Assembly: GCA_958510825.1 (NCBI GenBank)
Contig: OY294051.1
Span: forward strand, 25,717,265 to 25,781,264
From: Brachypterus glaber
Taxonomy: Eukaryota; Arthropoda; Insecta; Coleoptera; Kateretidae
Length of the DNA: 64,000 bases
Direction: 5' to 3'
Shown here: positions 1 to 10,100 of the stretch, piece after piece
Layout of the letters: each line of letters starts with the position of its first letter
How positions within the stretch are numbered: position 1 is the stretch's first letter
Notes under the pieces: generated by a model
Told to the model about the DNA's origin: nothing
Databases searched by the model: none
What the model saw: the letters and a program-made list of their open reading frames with translations, nothing else
Program-made: the position numbers and the translations under genes

Positions 1-99
1 CTGCAAAGAACACATTTTTATTTTATATAAACCCAAAATATACATATATAAATTATAATTTATAGATGATTTATAGGTGATTATAAATATTATATTATA

Positions 100-951
100 C
101 AGTGCGTGCATTAAGTCTGGAATCACCCGAATAACTTTTTAGTTACAAGTAAAATACAAAAATCCTCGGACAGGTCGATTTATATTTTTAATTCTGCAAA
201 TTTTGGTCTAAAAAAAGTTATCAAAATTGGCACCCCCTTGCACCCTCACCCCCCAACTTTTTTTTTCAAATAGCAACCTACCCCTTGTGATACATCATTG
301 GAAAGGTAATTTAATAAGCTTTCCAACAGTGTATGATAAAGCCTAATTTGTTAAAGGGTCTATGAAAAAACGCATGTTTTATTTAAACATTGTTTGTGTG
401 AAATATTACGCATAATATGGTAATTGTTGCCCTATTTCCTACTTGGCACCTTCCTGAGAATCTAAATAAGGTTGTTTTAAACTTATTGTAATAATTTATA
501 CCCTGTTGAAAAATGCAATTTTTTTTCTTTTTATTGACCAATTTTATGTTTACTATTTAATCGATTTTAATCCCGTTTTTTTACTATCCACTATCAAAGA
601 GCTGAAGGACATCAATTTGAACATTTATAGTGAACTAAAGTTATACTTTACATGTCTTTATAAAAAACTAAATTGTGCATTTTATCATTAGCCCTTTACC
701 AAATTAGGCTTTATTATACACCGTTGGAAAGCTTATTAAATTACCTTTCCAACGAAGTGTCACAAGGGGTAGGTTGCTATTTGAAAAAAAAAAGTTGGGG
801 GGTGAGGGTGCAAGGGGGTGCAAATTTTAATAACTTTTATTACACCATAATTTGCAAAATTAAAAATAAAAATCGACCTATCCGAGGGTTTTTGTGTTTT
901 ACTTGTAACTAAAAAGTTAATCGGGTGATTCCAGACTTAATGCACGCACTG
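100..951. mobile_element. Palindromic MITE with TA target duplication (Tc1/mariner-like ends)
   Basis: Two arms of about 280 bp (100-395 and 673-951) are inverted copies. They begin CAGTGCGTGCATTAAG and end CTTAATGCACGCACTG, and TA lies immediately outside each end (98-99 and 952-953). The arms carry C-rich and G-rich tracts and about 280 bp of central AT-rich spacer. No transposase is present, so this is a non-autonomous foldback element; the TA duplication suggests mobilisation by a Tc1/mariner-type transposase. A rearranged relative lies at 58438-59110. Small open frames here are by-products of the repeat. Confidence 0.85.
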
Positions 952-1154
952 TATAAGTATTATAAATTATATTTTATACTAAACGAGTTAATTAAATATT
1001 ACATACCTTAATTTAACTTTAATTGAGGAATTTTTATTATATTCAGAAATTTAGAAAATACCTAGAAAAAAATTTTTTTTTTCGTAGAGGATAAAAAGAA
1101 TTTATTTCTGTCTGTTTTTTTTTTATCTATGCTTACTGTAAGAATTGAATAAAA

Positions 1155-1275
1155 TGAGTATTATTAAAAGCGCAAAATGAATAATTTCTGCTTGAACGTA
1201 AAACTTTCTGATCCAGACGTCAGCATAGATCAGCATTCACGCTAAAGCAGAAATCAAATTTTGCGCTCATAATAC
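1155..1275. repeat. Short foldback repeat
   Basis: Inverted arms start GCGCAAAATGAATAATTTCT at 1170 and end ATCAAATTTTGCGC at 1266, with weaker symmetry extending to GTATTATT / AATAC outside. The loop contains a GACGTC-type site. Probably a small MITE. The rest of 952-1592 is AT-rich DNA with a (TCTG)n stretch at 1415-1430 and no gene that I can see. Confidence 0.6.
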
Positions 1276-1592
1276 AAACAATATTTTTCCTAAAATCCAA
1301 CAAAAATACCAAAAGCCTTCGTTAAAATAAATACAGAACTTATGGCAACTTTTCCATCACTGCTAGCAAAAATAATCTTTTTTATTCGATTTTATCTAAA
1401 AGCGCCACTGTTTTTCTGTCTGTCTGTACGAACAGTTTGATATTACGCATTAGTCCAAAAAGTAGAATTGTCAACGTTGATTGGTTGATTACTATTAAAA
1501 CTGTTGACATTAAAACAGAAACTTTTTTTGTCAAAAATATAAATTTATTTATTAAGATATTGAAATCGAATAAAAAATACTCTATGATACAC

Positions 1593-2640
1593 CACAGAAA
1601 AAAAGAATATCTTGAATCAAAGCAAAACGATCTTGAACCAAGGCCGCCATGGCTTTCGATATGTTCAACGCCATCACTGTCTTGGATCAAGTCCGCCGTG
1701 ATCTTGGCATTTGAGGTCCCAGATTTAAGGACATTTCCTTAAATCAAAGCCACTTAAACCATTTATTTAAGATCATATTATCTTAAACCAAGTATGTAAT
1801 TATCTTGATTCAAGATCATATTATCTTTATCCAAGATTAAATTATCTTACAACAAGTCTTGGTTTAAGATTATATAATCTTGAATGAAGAGAATTATAAT
1901 CTTGATTTAAGATTATGATTCTCTTGATTTAAGATCATATTATCTTAAACCAAGACTTGGTGTAAGATAAAGACCCCACAGTCAGGTTCCAGGGTTAATA
2001 GAATGGTACATATTTTAAAAAAATTCCCACACATGTATAATATTATTTCGCACGCCTATGAAATATGATACTTTCTTACTCTGTTAATCGTGTGAAAATG
2101 GCGCTTGCAAATTATTTAAAGCTACTTACCCGTGAATTTTTTAAGTAAATTTGAAAATCCCCATTGTTTGAGGGTAACAGATACAAATTCGTCGATTTTA
2201 AAGCAGATAAAAACAATGATACACCTTTAAAGACAACTGACGGCAAAAAAAAACAAACCTAATTTCTCTCTCGCGCATATCTTGAACTACTGCGCAAATG
2301 TCTGCTAGCCAACAATAACAACGGGCGAGTCTACTGTATATCTACGTGGGGTGAGGCCGGAAAACTCTTTACCGTAAGACAACAGGGGCTTTGAGTCAAG
2401 ATAATAACTCTTGATTCTCTGTTACTATTTTAAATGTCATGCATTTAAGGAAAAAATCCTTGACACAAGGATTTTTCTACCAAGAGAATATTTAAAGGAA
2501 ACCAAAGTCACAGATAATCTTAAACCGAGGATACATGATCTTAAAAGAAGATTATTACCTCGATTTAAGATAATATAAATCCAAGATAATTATCTTATAA
2601 TAATTTATTATCTTCTGCCAAGATAACCTTTTTTTCTGTG
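1593..2640. mobile_element. CACTA-like non-autonomous element with arrays of CTTGAnnCAAG words
   Basis: Ends are CACAGAAAAAAAG (1593) and its complement CTTTTTTTCTGTG (2640), flanked on both sides by AC, a likely 2-bp target duplication. Both subterminal regions (1600-1985 and 2390-2630) are dense in short imperfect palindromes such as CTTGATTCAAG, ATCTTGATTCAAGAT and AAGATAATTATCTT. The centre (1990-2390) is unrelated sequence without a convincing open frame. TIRs beginning CAC, short target duplications and subterminal repeat clusters are hallmarks of the EnSpm/CACTA superfamily; that assignment is inference. Confidence 0.65.
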
Positions 2641-2777
2641 ACGGACAAAACATTTTTTTTGTGCCAATTACGGTTGCAATCACCGTAATCGCCCTAAAAA
2701 CAGTATTTTTCCTACTTGTATCATAAACTATTCAGCTTGTAAGGGTTTGTTTACCTTAACAATGAGCCCAAAATGAA

Positions 2778-3043
2778 AACAGAAAAAACGAATTCCTTGA
2801 ACCAAGGGCACGTGTCTTTCGATGTATTCAAAGCCATATTGTCTTGTTTCAAGGCTAGCATTTCTTTAAACCAAAGTCAATATCCTTGAATATAAAGCAC
2901 GGGTTTTTTAACAAAGATTCGTGCTCTTCATTCAAGGGCATTTACTTTGATTCAAAGAAATGCTAGCCTTGAAACAAGACAATATGGCTTTGAACATATC
3001 AAAAGACACGTGTCCTTGGTTCAAGGAATCGTTTTTGTCTGTG
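2778..3043. mobile_element. Compact CACTA-like foldback sharing the CTTGA/CAAGG words
   Basis: Arms of about 95 bp are near-perfect inverted copies. The left begins AACAGAAAAAACGAATTCCT and the right end is the complement of CACAGACAAAAACGATTCCT. AA flanks both sides (2776-2777 and 3044-3045). The arms share a stretch beginning CTTTCGAT and the word GCCAT with the left arm of the element at 1593-2640, so the two belong to one family. Only a short loop remains between the arms. Confidence 0.7.
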
Positions 3044-3101
3044 AACAGTTGAATGGATCGTAGGACAAAATATTTCGTTTAAGTACCCCTAAGTGACATT
3101 A

Positions 3102-3255
3102 GGGAACGTTCAAGTATTACGTAACGCAAATTTTGATCATTTTGGCCCCCACCCCCTCCCTGTAACGCTATTTTCCTATACCATTAACATGTGCATAACA
3201 CTCCAAAATGACCCCCAGCCCTCCTAGGAGCGTTACGTGATACTTGAACGTTACC
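3102..3255. mobile_element. Small MITE, TTACGTAACGC family (Harbinger-like)
   Basis: Begins GGGAACGTTCAAGTATTACG, ends with the inverted GATACTTGAACGTTACC; TTA lies to the left. The inner arms carry the palindrome TTACGTAA followed by CGC, and C-rich / G-poor strands (CCCCCACCCCC). Same family as 31054-31289, where the TTA duplication is clean, and more distantly 45356-46047 and 50118-50275. Confidence 0.7.
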
Positions 3256-3416
3256 TAACATACTGAGATTTTATTAAAATTGTTGTATTTCAAGACATTT
3301 TAAATTATTTGTATTAAATTAGTAAATGTAGATAATATCATATTATGTATTTTAGCAAATAAATTTTGTGAGCTCTCTCTAGTCTTTATACCAGCTATGT
3401 AGCTATAAAAATAATG

Positions 3417-3960
3417 TTTTTTTTTCACTACTAGCTTTAGAACATACCATTATGTATCATGTTTTCAGACTGTGAAATCAATTTTCTTTACCTATTGCAA
3501 TAATTTTTTCGCTCCTAGTAGGAGTAAATTTTATAAACAATTGATTTCTGTCACTTTAGATGTTTCAGTTCTTTGTGCAATTTTTACTAATTAAACCCAA
3601 GAAAATAGCTTTAAATAAATTTTTATTTATTAAATATAATTAATTATAATTATTACCAATTAATACAATCAATAATTATCTACATTATATGAAAAATGTT
3701 AAAAAAAAACTAAATTTTTAAACGTTAGTCCAAAGTATTTATTTGAGCAAATGTCATTGATCAAGGCTACTTGATTTTTATGAAAATTTCAAGAAATATA
3801 ATTTCTGTTAATAATTTATTTTACTTGAATAAAAATAGTTAAATAGTGGTAGTAGTGAAAAAACTAATATATAAACTACGGTAGAGAAGACTATTATAGC
3901 CTCGCACTAAAAAATGTCTTCTCTGCTTTGGTATATAATTACTATTATTTAATTTTTTTT
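3417..3960. repeat. Dispersed repeat, third copy of the sequence around 23050-23212 and 27680-28290
   Basis: ACTACTAGCTTTAGAAC (3426) and CTCCTAGTAGGAGT (3513) recur at 23055/23143 and 27683/27771. GGTAGAGAAGACTATTATAG (3880) recurs at 28209, each time followed by an inverted GTCTTCTCT. The repeat therefore spans at least 540 bp and ends in a small hairpin of AGAGAAGAC / GTCTTCTCT. No coding capacity seen. Confidence 0.6.
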
Positions 3961-4096
3961 ACTAGTCATTAAGAAGCCTATTTTATTTTTATTTGTAAAA
4001 ATAAGTCATTAAAACTACAGTTTAGATGCCCTAAAAAAATAAAATATCAAAAAGAAACCAAAAATATATTTATACAAGGTATCTAATATATTTACA

Positions 4097-4556
4097 CAAG
4101 TTATCTCAGAACTAAAGCAGCTAATTTTAAATGGTTATTCTCCATAAAAAAATAGAAAAAAGTTACTAAAAATGTATGTCCAAAAACATGCTAGAAGAGA
4201 TCTGCGCCCCTTCAAAAGAGGCTCCAAAAATTCGGAACCCTTTGAGATATAGCACCTAGGTTTTGCATGTGATCTAACTCCAATAAGGCATATCATCGTA
4301 TTTTAATTTATGTTTATTTTTATGTATAAAAAGTGAAAAGCCCTCGTTTTGCACTTCCCTGTTCAAAATAAGTACATTAAAATAACATACGATGATAGAC
4401 CCTATTAAGCTTAGATCACATGCAAACGGTTCCTAAGTTATTAAAAAAAAACTGAATATTTGGAGCCTATTTTAAAGGGCGCAGCTTACTTTTTTTCATA
4501 TTTTTTTATGTAGAATAATCCCTTAAAATTAGATGAGTTATTCCTGAGATACCCTG
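4097..4556. mobile_element. Foldback element, CAGGGTATCTCAG family
   Basis: Right end reads TTCCTGAGATACCCTG then TA; left end is a diverged inverted copy beginning CAAGTTATCTCAGAAC. Arms of about 200 bp contain TCCAAAAATTC, CGCCCCTT and TTTGCATGTGATCTAA in mirror order. Related in layout and motifs to the larger palindrome at 36660-37829 and to 11325-11588. The stretch 4557-5010 is AT-rich and I see nothing else in it. Confidence 0.65.
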
Positions 4557-5011
4557 TATAATACATGAAAACAAGAAAAAAAAACAGTTTTAAGTAGAAA
4601 TATTTTTAAGGATTCCCAGGTTTTTGGATTCTTTTTATTATTTTTAATTTTGTTAGGGTAAACTCAAATATTTTAAATAATTGATAATAAAATATATGTA
4701 CCTTGAAAGAGAAGTATAGTTATATTTATTTTTGCAAAATGTTAGTTAAATAAAAAATGTGTCAAAATGATGTAATTTTGTTTAAAAAAAAATAAAATCC
4801 AGTAAAGTTATTTTTTTACTCCCTACCTCGCTTACTACTAAATACCACAGGGAAAGTGTGAAAACTTTGTCGAAGTTTTTTTAACTGTGAAACTTTATAC
4901 ATAATCTGGGTTTGAACTTGGAGAATGCAGCAAAATTTATTCACTCGAGGAAATCTAAAATGAGTAAACGCATTTACCGGACAGGTCACACTTTGACAGA
5001 TTTACCCTATA

Positions 5012-5188
5012 CCGGGTGAGTTTTATTTATGTCCACCCCCAAAATTAAGTTTAATCTTCATTCGATAAAAACGAAACTTGGGTGTTTTATATAATTTTAC
5101 ATTGGCTATAAAATGGAATATTTTTTTTGTTTCACTTCCGGTTTCGCCGGAAGTGGCATAAATATATTTTTTTAAATGGAACACCCTG
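5012..5188. mobile_element. CAGGGTGTTCC-family MITE with internal CCGGAAGTG hairpin
   Basis: Flanked by TA on both sides (5010-5011, 5189-5190). Ends are CCGGGTGAG and GGAACACCCTG. At 5133-5155 a perfect 9-bp stem CACTTCCGG / CCGGAAGTG encloses TTTCG. The inverted relative at 41460-41641 has the same ends and hairpin. Between 5190 and 6050 there is a further end-like motif (GGGACACCGTGTA at 5616-5630) but no gene. Confidence 0.65.
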
Positions 5189-6057
5189 TATTTTTTATAT
5201 TTTTGAATTGAGCCGATAAATCTATGTATAAATAAAAGTGAAAACTGATTGTTTTTATACTTCTTTTTTTTTTCGTTTTCATTTTTAACGTATAAAAACG
5301 AGATTGAAAATTTTAATTTCACAACCTATTTTTTGGGATAGCGTCATACCACAATAAAAGTGTTAATTGAAAATTAATGTTTTTATTAAAAACAACTATT
5401 ATACAATAAATAAAAAAATATATATTTTTTAATTTGGGCATTTTAAAATGTTGTTATGCTAAAAAAAATGCACGTGTGGAGTTCTAGCTCAAAAACATGA
5501 AAGAGTAGAAAACTTTTGTTTACGGCCAATTGAAGCTAAAAGTCTGTATTGACTGGTAAAATTTTTATTTTGATATCTCTGTTAATAACGCCACAATTTG
5601 GGTGATTTGTCCAACGTGGGACACCGTGTACATACTATGGTAATTTTTGAGAAATAAAGTACATTATTTTCCAAAACCGATCATCTCAGATTTTACTGTT
5701 CATGGTTTTATAATGTGAGATGTCCTACTAACAGGATTAACTCTTGGTTTGTATTGGCAAGTCTCTTAATGTCTATTCAGGATTAGCGTGGGGTGTTACC
5801 ACTAATTTATTCTAAAAACCCGATTACTATCAAGCTAAAAATAATAGTTTTCACTCCCCCTTTAATCCTTTTTACCCCACCCCTAATTACCAAAAACCAT
5901 CCTCACAGAAAAATTTATGAAATTTAGTTAATTGAAGTATTGAATTCTTATTTAATTTATTGAAATATTGAATATAACTACATAATTTCATATCGTTTTT
6001 ATTGTTATAAGTTACAACTTAATTTTATTGTTACAACTTGTAACTGATTAGATATTT

Positions 6058-6255
6058 AAAATTTGGCACACGCATAGAGGATTCCGTATATAGCCCAAAA
6101 AATCATAAAAATTTACCCCTAGCTCCCTTAAACCTCAAATTAGGTGCTTTTTTAAATACACTTCCAGAAAAGCTATAAATTTAAAATTTGGCATGCGCAT
6201 AGGGGATTCCGCATATAGACAAAACAATTATAAAAAATACCCCTAGCTCCCAAGG
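6058..6255. repeat. Two imperfect direct repeats, period about 120 bp
   Basis: TTTAAAATTTGGCA occurs at 6056 and 6179, each followed by CGCATAG, GATTCCG, ATATAG and ACCCCTAGCTCCC. This is a two-copy tandem repeat. The adjoining GTCTGTCGCCTTGCTAACTT (6267) recurs at 35649 and in part at 10925, so it belongs to another dispersed family. Confidence 0.6.
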
Positions 6256-7023
6256 CAACAGACAGTCTGTCGCCTTGCTAACTTAAGACCTAGATCTAGT
6301 GTCCCTAGATTCAGCATGTAATCCAAAAAATGTTAATGTATCAATTATCGTGTCCGAATTATACTGCAGTGACCTCGGTAATATACTATTTTTTTTAAGT
6401 TTAAAAAAAGATGGCTTCCGCCCTCCACAGAATGGAAAAAATCCAGTTATGGACTCTTTTGGATGTCTAGAACAAATTAGAAAAAAAAAGCGCTACTACC
6501 AGATTTTTCCTTATTTATAAAATTTTCCGGTTATATGAATACACTAAATACAATAAACATACTATATTAATAGTAATAAATTACTTTGTGGTTGTATTTC
6601 TACTACAAATTGTAATTAGGTAATAGTATTTTTTTATTTAATACAGTTTTGTAAAAAGTCTGGGAAAAACAAAGAAAATTTCCTGAAAAACCGAAAAAAA
6701 AATAGTCAGGGAATTTTATTTTCCAAAAAAAATGGCCTTCCTGTACATTCTACTTATCAGCGATTAGTAATCATGTTAATTATTCGTTATACAGCTAAAC
6801 ATACCACTGACACGTAAATTATTAATTTTTGCGATAACAAAATTCCAAATAAATTGAAAAAAAATAATAATGAGCGTGAAAACTAATAAGGCACATAGAA
6901 TCTATGATTAATCTAATTTTAAATTTAAAATTCCAGATAGAATTCCCGTCATGATTCAAATATACAGTATGTGTAAATAAGATCTCCTTGACAATATAAA
7001 AAAAAAAAATATATATATATATA

Positions 7024-7260
7024 TACAGGGTGTCTCAACGAAGCCGACTCGGTCGATATATAGTAAAGTATCCACTTTAGAGAAAAACTTTTTTTAAAGG
7101 AAAAAGTTGTATAAGTATAAGTTAAGAAATCTTTGTTTTCAGTTGAAATGAAGTTAGCAATGGAACAAAAAGATTTAAAATATCGTTAATCCCGAACTTA
7201 CATTCATCTCATTCAATTTCCATTTAAAAGTTAGGGGGGTGGACACGCACTGTAGAGCAA
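7024..7260. repeat. Element end fragment beginning CAGGGTGTCTCAACGAAGCC
   Basis: Follows an (AT)n run and starts ACAGGGTGTCTC, the kind of end carried by several TA-flanked MITEs here. No inverted partner is evident, so it is a truncated copy. 6260-7020 is otherwise AT-rich without a gene. Confidence 0.35.
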
Positions 7261-7292
7261 ATACTATAATTTCCGCGTATAGTCGTATTAAT

Positions 7293-7391
7293 ACGATATT
7301 TCAAGAACGTTTTGAATTAAAATTACAGACATGAAATGTTCTTTTGGTCAAAATTTCATGTCTGTATGTCAACGCGTTCTTGAAATATCGT
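7293..7391. repeat. Double foldback (ACGATATTTCAAGAACG arms)
   Basis: Outer arms ACGATATTTCAAGAACG and CGTTCTTGAAATATCGT are perfect 17-bp complements. A second pair, ACAGACATGAAAT and ATTTCATGTCTGT, sits inside them. A hairpin within a hairpin; probably a small MITE. Confidence 0.65.
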
Positions 7392-7515
7392 AGTGTAAAG
7401 TTGTTTTGCAAGCGTCTTGCACCATTAATACGACTTTAAACTTATTTATTTTAAATTTTGGCGATGGCGACATTTGTCACCTCTCATCATGCCCTAGCAC
7501 TACATTACTGACCGT

Positions 7516-7622
7516 GACGTTACACTTTTACGTTACGTTACGTTACGTTACTTTACGTTACGTTACGTTACTTTACGTTACGTTACATTACGTTATGTTG
7601 CATTACGTTACGTTACGTTTTA
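7516..7622. repeat. (ACGTT)n pentanucleotide microsatellite
   Basis: About 100 bp of CGTTA repeated with occasional CTTTA and CATTA variants. It is CpG-rich against an AT-rich background. The open frame across it (YVTLRYVTL pattern) is a by-product of the repeat. Confidence 0.85.
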
Positions 7623-7840
7623 TTTAATTTAATTTAATCTAAAAATATTATTGTTGGTTTAAAAATATTAACATTAAAGTAAATTAACATTAAAGTCATG
7701 GCCAACTACCCACTGGGAAAAGCCATACTGGAATTGGAATTTCATAACACAGACCCACAAAATAAAAAAAGTACCCTGAACTTTTTACGAGACTTTTTTT
7801 ATGTATTTTTCATCTCTGAATCCAAATCCGAAGTCAGATT

Positions 7841-8381
7841 AAGGGGTTTCCCAGTGATTTTTCGAGAAAAATGCAAAAAACATAATTTTTTATGGTTTTG
7901 TATGGTTTTTTGAAATAAAAAAAAAACTCAAAATGATAAAACTAATCTGACTTCAAATTTGAATTCTACGGATCAAAATACATCGTAAACCATATTTAGT
8001 TTTTTTTTCACGAAATTTTGACTCTTGCAGGGCTTTGAAAACTTGAGTTTAGGGCCAAACCAAGACCCGTTGGGCCAATTCTGGTGGCGGATTCGGATTC
8101 ATTCTGTCAAAATACATAGGAATATATACCTCTCTCCAGATCAAGATAATTTTTTTGTTCGGCTGTTACGCGCTGTTTGCGCTGCTACAGTTTACAAAAT
8201 TTCAAAATTTCAAAATTTCGTGAAAAAAAAAACTAAATATAGTATTCGATGTATTTTGATCCGTAGAATTCAAATTTGAAGTCAGATTAGTTTTATCATT
8301 TTCCGTTTTTTTTTTATTAAAAAAAAAACATAAAAAACATGTTTTTGCATTTTTCTCGAAAAATCACTGGGAAAACCCTTA
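7841..8381. mobile_element. Foldback element with GAATCC/AAATTTGAAGTC core
   Basis: Outer arms AAGGGGTTTCCCAGTGATTT (7841) and AAATCACTGGGAAAACCCTT (to 8380); inner arms include AATCTGACTTCAAATTTGAA and its complement near 8265. A 170-bp loop (8030-8200) separates them. TCTGAATCCAAATCCGAAGT sits just outside the left arm and belongs to the motif family seen at 10511, 38964 and 39609. Confidence 0.65.
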
Positions 8382-8667
8382 AATCAATATGCCTAGTAGG
8401 CATTGCCTACCCCTATTTCCAATTAAAAGAATAACATGACGAAAGAAAATTGCGAGATTTTTTTGCATTAAAATAAATTAATTACCTCACGGTGTGCTTC
8501 TTCGCGGTTTCTAGTGCTAGGATTTCTCCCCTCCCTCTTTATTTGCGGCCCTGTATATATGTATTGAAATATACATTTTTATTTAACCGTATAATTTATT
8601 CTATAAATTAATTAAAAAAATGCGAATTCATTATAATAAAAACGCCGCATTAAAAAAATGTTGCCAA

Positions 8668-8936
8668 CCTGGGCCAACGAACTAATAACTCTTCTTTCTA
8701 GAATACGCATACCGTTAAAATTAAGTATCGCCAACATCTCGGTTTGTTTGTAAACAAATAGTAGGTATATTCAGTCCTGAACAATAACAATTACCAGTAA
8801 CTGGTATTGTTGTCTCTGTTAGAACAAAGATGTGCGAGTAAGACAGACAAATGTATATGTTGGCTACGTTTTTGTCAGTTTTTACGAATGAAATGCCTAT
8901 TCTAGAGAGAATAGTTATTAGTTCGTTGCCCTGGGC
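8668..8936. mobile_element. Foldback element
   Basis: CCTGGGCCAACGAACTAATA (left) pairs with TAGTTCGTTGCCCTGGG (right), and CTAGAATACGCAT with ATGCCTATTCTAGAG. The loop contains ACCAGTAACTGGT, a 13-nt palindrome. No coding evidence. Confidence 0.65.
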
Positions 8937-9011
8937 ACTAAAAGTTTGCCGACTCCCATATTTGATATTCACAATTTTGCAGTATAAGCGGTATGCCGCT
9001 GAAAGGAATTT

Positions 9012-9176
9012 GCCCAGGGGAGGTACCTATTCTTGACTTTTGGGGAGTAGAATGTCTGATAGAACGAGTCTTAGGTTGTGATTGTACTCTATTGGTTTCA
9101 ACACTATGCGTCATATTATAAGCGTTGTTTTATCAGTCATTCTACTATCGGAAAGTCAAGAATAGGTACCCTGGGT
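9012..9176. mobile_element. Foldback element (CCCAGG...GGTACCTATTCTTGAC arms)
   Basis: AGGTACCTATTCTTGACTTT pairs with AAGTCAAGAATAGGTACC, followed by AGTAGAATG / CATTCTACT. Arms are about 40 bp, the loop about 80 bp. From here to 9740 there is AT-rich DNA with a (TAAA)n run at 9464-9491 that could be the 3-prime tail of a lost retroelement. Confidence 0.65.
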
Positions 9177-9739
9177 ATAAAAACTATTTTTCAAACTATT
9201 AGGTTTAAATGGCTGAATGATTCAGGATTTAGACCGAATCCTTTCAAAAACCAAGGAACTCAAGACTCAACTGAGACTCAATTTAGTTAATGGACCCTTA
9301 CCAGGGAATGGACATTTTTAACAATCATGAAAAATTTTAAAAACCTTTAAAAAATAACAAAAATTATAAAAAAATAATAAATAAATAAGAACAAAAATAA
9401 TTTGCCGCCCGCAGAAATATTCGCCCGGGGCAAGTGCCCCACGTGTACCTTATGTTTACCTGGCGTAAATAAATAAATAAATAAATAATAATTAACATCT
9501 GTAAGTGTTTAAATCAGACAAGATCTGAGTCATAATTACAAGTATTCATAATGCAATTATGTCAGTAGGTAATACCAAGTATTTACATATTAAAAAGATT
9601 TACCAGTAGTTTACCTTGTAATAAACACAACAATGCACAAAATTATTACCTTTAAAAGAATATTTTTATGTAAAAAAATATATAAGTAAAATTTCTTTTT
9701 ATTTTTTTATTAATATACCAAACAAATGCAATTTAGGAA

Positions 9740-10100
9740 AACTACAGCATTTGCAGCGAGTGCTAAGATCTAAAAGTAATATTTATTTTCCTAACAAGTG
9801 CGGAAAAGCTACTTTACGCATGCGTTAGGAACAATACTTTTCCTACGAGCAGGGTTAAAATAAAATATACTATTTTATCAAATAAATCGAAATAAATCTT
9901 ATTTTTATAATTTTTCAATAAGAAAATCAATTAACAGGTAAAAAATTTAAACATTTTTATAATATTATGAATAAATATAACAAGAATAACACAATTAAGA
10001 AATTAAACAATATTTATGCGTGCGGGAAAGGCTTTTTTTCCACACCCATATGCGTGCGGAAAGAGTGATCTTTCCGCACGTTCGTGGGAAAAATATATTT
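9740..10100. mobile_element. Element with GTGCGGAAA-containing ends and a perfect hairpin
   Basis: AAGTGCGGAAAAGCTACTTTACGC (read from 9797) and TGCGTGCGG (10018, 10051) mark two related ends. At 10053-10080 CGTGCGGAAAGA, a GTGA tetraloop and TCTTTCCGCACG form a perfect 12-bp stem. Internal sequence is AT-rich and non-coding. Confidence 0.4.

Noticed and set aside
1382..1742. Overlapping 100-codon frames on both strands
   Set aside because: They overlap the left arm of the CACTA-like element and have no start context or domain.
1740..1985. Regularly spaced short repeats, considered as a CRISPR array
   Set aside because: The repeats are imperfect palindromes with spacers that are themselves variants of the repeat, inside a TIR-bounded element in a eukaryotic genome. 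Not CRISPR.
7406..7627. Open frame with YVTLRYVTL repeats
   Set aside because: It is the (ACGTT)n microsatellite in translation.
10053..10080. Hairpin resembling an intrinsic bacterial terminator
   Set aside because: No T-run follows and the setting is eukaryotic; kept only as a structural curiosity.
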